A stretch of 33,481 bases of DNA, taken from NCBI GenBank assembly GCA_947305645.1, contig CAMZEC010000023.1:1-33481 (forward strand). Reading direction: 5' to 3'. Shown one piece after another: positions 24,908 to 31,445 of this stretch. Source of the DNA: an uncultured Bacteroidales bacterium (GTDB lineage: Bacteria; Bacteroidota; Bacteroidia; Bacteroidales; UBA932). The position numbers and the translations under genes were made by a program. The first letter of the stretch is position 1, and each line of letters begins with the position of its first letter. The notes beneath the pieces were generated by a model that did not search any database, had not been told where the DNA came from, and worked only from the letters and a program-made list of their open reading frames with translations.

Positions 24908-25924
24908 TTAATATACCAAAATCTTTTGTCTACCTGTAATGTTCTGGGGATCAGTCCCCTTGATGTCGTAATCGAAGTGGATACGGGTAGTCCTCCTAAA
25001 GTGTTCGAGAACGACTTCCAGCCGCTGTCCGGTGAAAGTACCGGTGTATCGCTGGGTGAGCAGCTCGTCGTTCCTCACCAGGAATTCCACATTGAAGCGG
25101 TTGCCTATCTGGCGCAGGGCTTCCTCGAGGCTGGTGTTTTCGAGAACAATCTTGCCGTCTTTCCAGGAAGCGGCAGTGTTCAGGTTGATCTTGCTGTGGG
25201 ACAGTTTTCCGGTGGAGAGGTTCCAGGTGTAGCAGTCCCCTGGCAGCATGGTAACGGAGGTATTAAGACCGCCCTTCGCCGGCAGTGAAAGCCTCACGGA
25301 ACCGTTAATCAGGGAGGTCCTCACCTGTGTATCCCCGGGGTAGGCCTCCACATCGAACTCTGTGCCCAGGACCTCTACGGTGGCATCCTTGGCATGGACT
25401 ATGAAAGGCCTGCTTTCCTGTCTGGCCACTTTGAAGTACGCCTCCCCCTCGAGCTGGACCTCGCGGGTATCTCCGAAGCGTACCGGATAATGGAGGGTGG
25501 AATTGGAGTTGAGCCATACCTGGCTGCCGTCAGGAAGCGTTGCCGCAGCCGTCATGCCGGCTACCGAGTTGACGGTCACCTCGGTGGGCTTGTCGTCCCT
25601 GTAATACTGCCAGGCGAACCAGCAGGCCATCAGGAAAAGCGGCAGGGCCATGATAGCGGCAATCCTTTGAACGTTAGACATGAAACTCCGCCTGCTGCTA
25701 CTGCGCATCCGGGAATGGACATTGCGAAGGGCGGCCTCAGTTTCATTGCTGTCAGGAGCCTCCATATTGGCGAGAAGATACTCCAGCCGGCAGTATTCTT
25801 CTGCAGTCCTGCGGTGTTCCGCGCTCTCGCATACCCATTCATCGACAATCTTCCCCTCCCCAACAGACAGTTTGCCGGAGAAGTAGTCGGGAAGAAGCCT
25901 TTCAATAGAATCATTCGATTTCAT
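24908..25924 (-). CDS. FecR-family anti-sigma factor
   Basis: The product has 338 residues. The N-terminal cytoplasmic part (about 1-80, with LLPDYFSGKLSVGEGKIVDEW) would hold the sigma factor. One membrane segment follows (IAAIMALPLFLMACWFAWQY, about 87-107). The periplasmic FecR domain has LPDGSQVWLNSNSTLHYPV, EGEAYFKVAR and VLGTEFDVEAYPG. The C terminus is a DUF4974-type domain (TSLEEALRQIGNRFNVEFLV and YTGTFTGQRLEVVLEHFRRT), which contacts the STN domain of the transporter. It lies directly upstream of the SusC gene and diverges from the sigma gene across 79 bases. Confidence 0.93.
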   Translation of the reverse strand: MKSNDSIERLLPDYFSGKLSVGEGKIVDEWVCESAEHRRTAEEYCRLEYLLANMEAPDSNETEAALRNVHSRMRSSSRRSFMSNVQRIAAIMALPLFLMACWFAWQYYRDDKPTEVTVNSVAGMTAAATLPDGSQVWLNSNSTLHYPVRFGDTREVQLEGEAYFKVARQESRPFIVHAKDATVEVLGTEFDVEAYPGDTQVRTSLINGSVRLSLPAKGGLNTSVTMLPGDCYTWNLSTGKLSHSKINLNTAASWKDGKIVLENTSLEEALRQIGNRFNVEFLVRNDELLTQRYTGTFTGQRLEVVLEHFRRTTRIHFDYDIKGTDPQNITGRQKILVY

Positions 25925-25940
25925 ACCCTATAGACAATTA

Positions 25941-25971
25941 ACCGGGGCTTCACCCTAGACCGGGCTTTCAC
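25941..25971. promoter_or_regulatory. Tandem 13-mer in the sigma/fecR intergenic region
   Basis: ACCGGGGCTTCAC (25941-25953) and ACCGGGCTTTCAC (25959-25971) match at 11 of 13 positions and are 18 bases apart. They sit midway between the divergent fecR and sigma starts, upstream of the sigma -7 box. They may be a protein-binding site or part of an ECF-type promoter for fecR-susC; this is an inference from position. Confidence 0.45.
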
Positions 25972-25988
25972 TTTTTTTCAAAATTCTT

Positions 25989-25996
25989 TATATTTG
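25989..25996 (+). promoter_or_regulatory. -7 box for the ECF sigma gene
   Basis: TATATTTG is an exact TAnnTTTG match, 7 bases before the ATG at 26004, again implying an almost leaderless transcript. This housekeeping-type box suggests that the sigma gene itself is transcribed at a basal level. Confidence 0.65.
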
Positions 25997-26003
25997 CCTC
26001 GAC

Positions 26004-26537
26004 ATGTTCGACGACAAGCATATGTTTGAACTGGTCCGCCAGGGAGACAAAGACGCCTTCGACCGCCTTTTCCGCCGCTGGTATCCGGTGCTCGTAGCCT
26101 ATGCCTGCCGTTTCGTTCCCCGGGAAGACGCCGAAAACGTGGTCCAGGACGTCATGTTCACGCTGTGGAAGCGCGCCGCCGCCACCTCCATCTCTTCAGG
26201 ACTGTCTTCTTATCTTCACGCCGCCGTTCGGAACAGCTGCCTCAACCTGCTTGCCAGGAACAGACATCTGGACCGCTACAACTCGGCCGTGAGAATGTCG
26301 GTCATGGAAGCCTCGGACAGCCTGGAGTACGCCGGCGCACGCGAACTGAGCGCCCTGCTGGGCAAAGCCCTCGCCGGACTTAGCGAAGAGCAGCGCCGGA
26401 CTTTCGAGAAAAACCGCTTCCAGGGCAAGAAGTACACGGAGATCGCCGCCGAAGAAGGCGTCTCCGTCAAAACCGTGGAATACCGTATATCCTCCGCTTT
26501 GCGCGAACTCCGTCTCGCACTCGCCGAGTGGCTGTAA
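26004..26537 (+). CDS. ECF RNA polymerase sigma factor
   Basis: The product has 177 residues, the usual ECF length. Region 2 is seen at about 15-75 (DAFDRLFRRWYPVLVAYACR, then REDAENVVQDVMFTLWKR). Region 4 is at about 125-170 (LAGLSEEQRRTFEKNRFQGK, YTEIAAEEGVSVKTVEYRIS) with its helix-turn-helix. A linker of about 50 residues joins them. It belongs to the Bacteroidota sigma group that partners with FecR and STN-SusC. The start at 26004 (MFDDKHMF) follows the -7 box by 7 bases; the second Met is 6 codons later. It is divergent from fecR and convergent with the MBL fusion gene, 9 bases apart. Confidence 0.94.
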   Translation: MFDDKHMFELVRQGDKDAFDRLFRRWYPVLVAYACRFVPREDAENVVQDVMFTLWKRAAATSISSGLSSYLHAAVRNSCLNLLARNRHLDRYNSAVRMSVMEASDSLEYAGARELSALLGKALAGLSEEQRRTFEKNRFQGKKYTEIAAEEGVSVKTVEYRISSALRELRLALAEWL

Positions 26538-26546
26538 TCCAACGTT

Positions 26547-28658
26547 TTATTTTGCCGTATATGGGCCGAAGATGGCCTTTACCTTGTATTCCTGGTCGGT
26601 ATCGTCCAGGACATACACGTAGTAGGAACCGCCTCCCGGAAGCACGCGCACGACCACATGGCCGCCGGTTGAACAGAAGTTGGCAGGGTTGACTCCCGCG
26701 TCCTTCAGCGTAGTTACATTGGACTCGGCAAGATTTGTGGTAAATACCTTCACCGAAGAATTGGCGTTATAAACCCGCTTGAGTGTGGCGGCATTCGGCT
26801 GAACATCACGCCATACGCCCGCAATATAAACGTCTGGCTTGAGCACCCCCAGCAGCTCGGTGCTGTTGGTATTCTTGGTGGAATGGTGGCTGGCCTTCAT
26901 CACCTCCACTTTCTTCATCACCTTGGAAATAGGCAGCTCAATGTCTTTCCAGCTGTAATAAGTCTTACCGGTAAACTGGATGTCACCACCGCTGAACCAG
27001 TCGAAATTACCGTACTTGAGGTGAATCACGTTCGAGAAAATGTTCTCGTTGATTGCCCATTCCTCGTGGTTGGCGTCGCATTCTTCAGCAGAAGGCACAT
27101 AAGACGTGTTTACTCCCGTTCCGCTTCCGGTCCAGATGTCGCCGCCGGAAGCAATGGTGCGGATGCTGAAGTTGTAGTCCGAAGGCTGGTGTGTCAACAC
27201 TATCTGGTCCGTGTGTCCTACCTGCAGGGTTTCGCGCACGGTGCCGTAGGTGCGGGCGCTGTAGTCCAGGAAGTTGACATAAGCTGCGTAACGCTTCTTG
27301 CCGCCGCTGGTATAATAGTCTTCCGAAGGACGGCTGGCCCAGTCACCGCGGTCGAACACCTTGTTTATGGGAACGCCCATGCCGACTTCCGCCACGCCGT
27401 TGCGCACAAAGCCGCCGGCGTTCAGGTTCACCAACGCCACGGTATTGCCGTTCTTGTCGTAAGGCTGCCAGCCGAAACTTTTGTATTCATCGCGCCATGC
27501 GCCGATATGGTCGCCGTGATAATGGGAGGTCATGAAGTAGTCCAGCCTGCCACCCGCTACCGCCGGAGCAAAGTGCTTGATATAATCAACAATAACGGCG
27601 CCGCTGTTCACGTTCACGGAGGGTTTTGACGGCACTCCCTGGGAGTTGCCGTCGCCATAACTGTACAGTTCTGCCGGAGGCGCGCCGGCAGCATCGACCA
27701 GCATGGTGGTGCCGTCCGGCATCACATAGTAGAAGGCCTCTCCGCGTCCGCCGTTGACGGAATGAATGTCGAGGTAACCGGAACGCCACAGGGGAAGCGG
27801 CTCCCCTACGGCCGCCTCGGTAGGGGCGGCAAAATCCACATGAAGCGGAGCCATACGGCGGACACGGGTGCGCTCGATTTGCACCGTCTTTCCGGTAGAT
27901 TCCGATGTGCTCCGTCCGTTGTTGTCCGTAAAACTGACGGTGAAGCCGCTGGCCATGCTTACAGGCGGAACCGCAAACCAGAATTCCGTAGCCGTTTCAG
28001 CGGTATTTCCAAGGGCAACCGGCTGGTTGAAGGTCATTTGAATGCTGGTTGATGCGCCTCCCTGCTGAATGCTGACGGAAGGTTCCCCGTCTGCAAAGCT
28101 GACCACAGCCGTACCGGCAAGATACTCCCCGGAATTGCCGGAAACTGTAATGGAGCTCACCGAACCGCTTCCGTAAGCGCTTATGATAAGCAGGCCGCAA
28201 AGGTTCTTGAAATGCAGATTTCGGTCTTCCGACTTTACCACCATTACAGCCGCGCCGGGGCCGAAACTGCCGGCAGCATATGCCTGTTTGGCCTGGATGC
28301 CTATGCGGAGTTTGCCGGATGTGAGCGAGGTTGTGCTGCGGTATGGATATACAGCGTAGTACGGGCCTGCCGCAGTAAGAGATGAATTTACGGGATCGAA
28401 GGATCCTGCGTTGGCGCCGTCCTCTCCGGTAAAACGATATTCGGTATTGGATGCACCCTGGGCGAGTATGCTGATGCGGTCGTCGGCGTTCCAAAGCACG
28501 CTGTAATTATCACCGGCATGGGTCTTTGTGACGTTGTCAGTATAAGCATAGAAAGAGGCCTCCCGGGAGGAAGGAGTCTCTGCAACTTCTGTCGGCTTTC
28601 CAGTGCAGGTGTAAAACAGTACCCCTGCCATCGCAAACAATAGAATGATCCTTCGCAT
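26547..28658 (-). CDS. Fimbrillin-like + MBL-fold hydrolase fusion lipoprotein
   Basis: The product has 703 residues from the ATG at 28658 (MRRIILLFAMAGVLFYTC, a lipobox-like FYTC); a start 3 codons earlier is possible but would fall within a base of the promoter box. Residues of about 20-290 are fimbrillin-like (YSVLWNADDRISILAQG, YAVYPYRS, FWFAVPPVSMASGFTVSF). The MBL domain begins near EPLPLWRSGYLDIHSVNGG. Metal ligands are H379, H381, D383 and H384 in SHYHGDHIG, with FSGGDIQFTG and KASHHSTKN following. The C-terminal motif is HVVVRVLPGGGSYYVYVLDD. The catalytic part is very close to the MBL protein at 1293 (same HSxNGGRGEAFYY signature). It has its own promoter and is separated from the upstream unit by a terminator. 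Confidence 0.87.
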   Translation of the reverse strand: MRRIILLFAMAGVLFYTCTGKPTEVAETPSSREASFYAYTDNVTKTHAGDNYSVLWNADDRISILAQGASNTEYRFTGEDGANAGSFDPVNSSLTAAGPYYAVYPYRSTTSLTSGKLRIGIQAKQAYAAGSFGPGAAVMVVKSEDRNLHFKNLCGLLIISAYGSGSVSSITVSGNSGEYLAGTAVVSFADGEPSVSIQQGGASTSIQMTFNQPVALGNTAETATEFWFAVPPVSMASGFTVSFTDNNGRSTSESTGKTVQIERTRVRRMAPLHVDFAAPTEAAVGEPLPLWRSGYLDIHSVNGGRGEAFYYVMPDGTTMLVDAAGAPPAELYSYGDGNSQGVPSKPSVNVNSGAVIVDYIKHFAPAVAGGRLDYFMTSHYHGDHIGAWRDEYKSFGWQPYDKNGNTVALVNLNAGGFVRNGVAEVGMGVPINKVFDRGDWASRPSEDYYTSGGKKRYAAYVNFLDYSARTYGTVRETLQVGHTDQIVLTHQPSDYNFSIRTIASGGDIWTGSGTGVNTSYVPSAEECDANHEEWAINENIFSNVIHLKYGNFDWFSGGDIQFTGKTYYSWKDIELPISKVMKKVEVMKASHHSTKNTNSTELLGVLKPDVYIAGVWRDVQPNAATLKRVYNANSSVKVFTTNLAESNVTTLKDAGVNPANFCSTGGHVVVRVLPGGGSYYVYVLDDTDQEYKVKAIFGPYTAK

Positions 28659-28664
28659 AACAAG

Positions 28665-28672
28665 CAAAGTTA
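28665..28672 (-). promoter_or_regulatory. -7 box for the fimbrillin-MBL fusion gene
   Basis: On the minus strand this reads TAACTTTG, an exact TAnnTTTG match. An ATTG lies about 20 bases upstream, near the spacing of a -33 element. Only 6 bases separate the box from the ATG at 28658. Confidence 0.68.
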
Positions 28673-28698
28673 AAAAGAATACTGCAAAATGACAATAG

Positions 28699-28727
28699 AA
28701 AAAGGAGGCCGGTTAATCGACCTCCTT
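28699..28727 (-). terminator. Terminator after the GLUG-repeat gene
   Basis: Read on the minus strand, AAGGAGG (28727-28721) pairs with CCTCCTT (28708-28702) around a 12-base loop that can itself pair partly. The stem runs into TTTTT. It lies about 33 bases after the stop at 28760 and just upstream of the next promoter. Confidence 0.85.
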
Positions 28728-28759
28728 CTATCTAATTATCAGCGTATTGCTTGAATATG

Positions 28760-31294
28760 CTAGTCTGAGAAAGCTGCCCAGATGGTGTTGTAACCGGAAG
28801 CCACGCCCGAGGCAGTGATTCCTACGGCAGGACCGGCAAGTAAAGATTCAAAGTTACCGGCAGTAACAGCCGTTCCACCGACGGAGCAGGCGGAAGTAAC
28901 AGTAATCTTATGCTCGGAGGTGCCAAAGACACTGGTGTATTCCCCTTGATTATAGCGCCCGACAACAGCACCCCGACTGTTATCATGACCACCGGTAATT
29001 ACAGCGCCCACAATGCAACCCTCACCGGTAGCGAGTTCCGCCTTGCCATTATGCAGGCCTATCAAGCCACCTACGGCATCATTGACATCCGCTGAAGCAG
29101 TCAATGAAACGGGGCCATAGCTGTTACAGTACTCCATCTTTGCCAGGCCGATATTACCGATAATGCCTCCAATATAAATCTTGGACACGGTACCAGCTGA
29201 CACAACAGGAGCGTAGTTGGTGCAACGCCGAATAGTACCTGATGAAGCATAACCTACTATACCGCCTATCCGCTGGTTGGTAGATTTTGTCTGCGTCCTG
29301 TCATCAACCTTGCCCTTGGTATCACTTCCAAGTTCTCCGTTAACACAGTCTTCAACAAGCGCGTCATCACATTCTGTCTGGCCGACGATTCCACCTACAA
29401 AATACTGGTTAGTGTTACCATTTTGCTTTATGACTGTGCCAAGATTGGTACAGTTTGTAACCGAACTGTTGTAAGCGAGTTTTCCCACTATCGCACCTAC
29501 CGCAGTCTTTCCGCTGGTTGACTGTCCTGTAGGGTCGGTACCGACGTTAGCATTGTTAACGCAATATGATACTACTACATTTTTATTGGAGTCCGAAGAT
29601 TCACCGTCAATTCCGAGAATTCCGCCGATATACAGCTGCGCACATTTCATATTGGCGCTGGTGCCGACTATACCGTCGACTAAACCGTTATTGGTACAAT
29701 GGTCAATCACATGGCCAGTTGAAGCATTCTCAACGGTATAATTCCTCGAACGTCCTACTATACCTCCAATCAGGATGATACCTGATCCTTCGGTTCCGGA
29801 CACTTTTGTCCTTTTTACCTCAGCATTGTTCTGGCAATAGCTAAATGTCGCTGTTCCGAACAAAGCTCCTGCAATACCACCAAGATATGTGTTAAGCGCA
29901 GATGCCGTACACGCGACCACATTGTCATTGGTGCACTGGCTGAAAGAGCAGGTGCCCATCGTCTCTCCCACAATTCCTCCAAGTATCAGCTCTTCTGTAG
30001 CGGCATAGTTTATAACTGTACGCATATAGCTGTGGACATTGTTGATCGTGGCATTCCTGCAAATACCTGCGAGGTTTCCACCAATCCTCGGAGTAGCAGA
30101 GGAAAACACCAAACGGTTATTGTCTCCGTCTATATTTCCATCCACATCCGGAACATAGCCAAGTTTGAGATTTTCTACGCGTACGCGCGGGGTAACGGAC
30201 TCAAGTGTTGAGAAGAAACCGCAGTTTGCACCGAGTGAAGTATCAATCTTGATTCCATAGATACTGTAATTCCTGCCATCAATGGCGCCGGCGAAGCCTG
30301 TAGCCTCGTTGCCGTCAACGGGTGCCCAGTCAACGCCACCATAGTTAATGTTCGCGCCCAGTTTCACAGTCTCATCTGCCTGATAATAGGTAATTGCACT
30401 CACCCATTTTTCAAGGTCGGTCTTGGTGCTCAGGGGACCGAGCCAGCTGCCGGCGGTAAGGCCGAAGGTCTCGAACTTCCAGCCGCCGTTCAGGGGGAAG
30501 GAAGTGACATTGTCGGCCGAGCCTGTACGGAAAGCCTTGATGGCACCGTCGGTGGGGTCGATCTTGGTGAAGGTGAAACGGTACTTCCCTACTGTAGAAG
30601 CGGGATAAACCACCGCAAAGTAGTTCTCCCCGCTCACGAATGCTCCGTTTACGACCACGCGACTGGCGGTACCGGTAACATTCGCTTCAGGGCTGACGGA
30701 GCTCACGGAAGCGTCACCGGCGATGGCCAGACGGGAACCGAGGGCGAAAGTGCCGTCGGGAACAGCCTCAAAGTACACAGAAGTAATATTGTCATCAGGG
30801 ACCTTGAACTCGATGAGCGAGGTCACGTTTACGAACTCGAGGTCGTTGGTATTGTCTGCCTTGCAGACCTGCACAAGGGCGTCCTTTGCCACACAGCCGG
30901 AAATTATATTCTGAACCGCAGGCAGTGTAACAGTCAGCGCATCCCCGACGGGAGCGGCAGATGCCGCGGTAGCAGGATAAACCGCATAATAGGTGGCAGC
31001 CGCTGCGGGAGGATTGGCCGTGAACTTGAAAGAGGCCACGTTGCCGACAATGTCACCGCCGGCAAGAGCGTCTGACTCGCACCATGCGGCGCCGTCATAC
31101 ACTGCAATCTTGTCACCGACTTCCCACTCTATGCTATAGCTGGAAATATTGGCCTTGGTAGGCTGCTGAAGTGTAGCCGTGAAAACCACGTCTGATCCGG
31201 CGGAAACAGGTTCCACCACCGTCTCTATCTCTTTGGAACACGAGAAGAAGGAGAGAAGGGCTGCAAAGGCAGCAAAAATAACTGTTCTTTTCAT
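28760..31294 (-). CDS. Fimbrillin-like lipoprotein with GLUG-type repeats (copy 2)
   Basis: The product has 844 residues. The lipoprotein signal is MKRTVIFAAFAALLSFFSC (then SKEIETVVEP, an acidic export-type tail). Residues of about 25-280 are fimbrillin-like (YSIEWEVGDKIAVYDGAAW, YYAVYPATA, FVSGENYFAVVYP). A linking region (about 285-415) has TVKLGANINYGG, FAGAIDGRNYSIYGI and CGFFSTL. Then come about nine repeats of the form GGIVG...C-x-N-x-x-x-V (LGGIVGETMG, LGGIAGALFG, IGGIVGRSRN, IGGILGIDGE, VGAIVGKLAY, VGGIVGQTEC, IGGIVGYASS, IGGIIGNIGL, VGGLIGLHNG), as in GLUG-motif adhesins that form beta-helices. It is probably a surface adhesin, and a tandem paralogue of the gene at 31446. Confidence 0.84.
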   Translation of the reverse strand: MKRTVIFAAFAALLSFFSCSKEIETVVEPVSAGSDVVFTATLQQPTKANISSYSIEWEVGDKIAVYDGAAWCESDALAGGDIVGNVASFKFTANPPAAAATYYAVYPATAASAAPVGDALTVTLPAVQNIISGCVAKDALVQVCKADNTNDLEFVNVTSLIEFKVPDDNITSVYFEAVPDGTFALGSRLAIAGDASVSSVSPEANVTGTASRVVVNGAFVSGENYFAVVYPASTVGKYRFTFTKIDPTDGAIKAFRTGSADNVTSFPLNGGWKFETFGLTAGSWLGPLSTKTDLEKWVSAITYYQADETVKLGANINYGGVDWAPVDGNEATGFAGAIDGRNYSIYGIKIDTSLGANCGFFSTLESVTPRVRVENLKLGYVPDVDGNIDGDNNRLVFSSATPRIGGNLAGICRNATINNVHSYMRTVINYAATEELILGGIVGETMGTCSFSQCTNDNVVACTASALNTYLGGIAGALFGTATFSYCQNNAEVKRTKVSGTEGSGIILIGGIVGRSRNYTVENASTGHVIDHCTNNGLVDGIVGTSANMKCAQLYIGGILGIDGESSDSNKNVVVSYCVNNANVGTDPTGQSTSGKTAVGAIVGKLAYNSSVTNCTNLGTVIKQNGNTNQYFVGGIVGQTECDDALVEDCVNGELGSDTKGKVDDRTQTKSTNQRIGGIVGYASSGTIRRCTNYAPVVSAGTVSKIYIGGIIGNIGLAKMEYCNSYGPVSLTASADVNDAVGGLIGLHNGKAELATGEGCIVGAVITGGHDNSRGAVVGRYNQGEYTSVFGTSEHKITVTSACSVGGTAVTAGNFESLLAGPAVGITASGVASGYNTIWAAFSD

Positions 31295-31306
31295 GATACC
31301 TGAAGA

Positions 31307-31435
31307 TTAAAGTTCATCTGTCCAAACCGGATTCTCCGGCACAACTGTAGCATCGAAGGAGCCGCAAAGAACTCCGCTGAATTGGACTTCCGTTACCTTT
31401 ACGGCAGGGGAAGCGTATAAGTATTTGATATCCAT
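31307..31435 (-). CDS. Small peptide between the two GLUG-repeat genes (42 aa)
   Basis: ATG at 31435 to TAA at 31307 gives 42 residues beginning MDIKYLYASPAVKVTEVQF. The core is SGVLCGSFDAT and the C terminus has PVWTDEL. It fits the 151-base gap exactly: 10 bases after the stop at 31446 and 12 bases before the ATG at 31294. The S-G-V-L-C-x-S core and the C-terminal Trp match the peptides at 11322, 13248 and 15170, although the Asn-Asp part is altered to Phe-Asp. No signal peptide or known domain is seen. Confidence 0.62.
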   Translation of the reverse strand: MDIKYLYASPAVKVTEVQFSGVLCGSFDATVVPENPVWTDEL

Positions 31436-31445
31436 AGATTTTTGA

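Noticed and set aside
28659..28759. A further microprotein gene before the fimbrillin-MBL fusion gene
   Set aside because: This gap holds a terminator and a promoter and no suitable ATG-initiated frame with the shared core.
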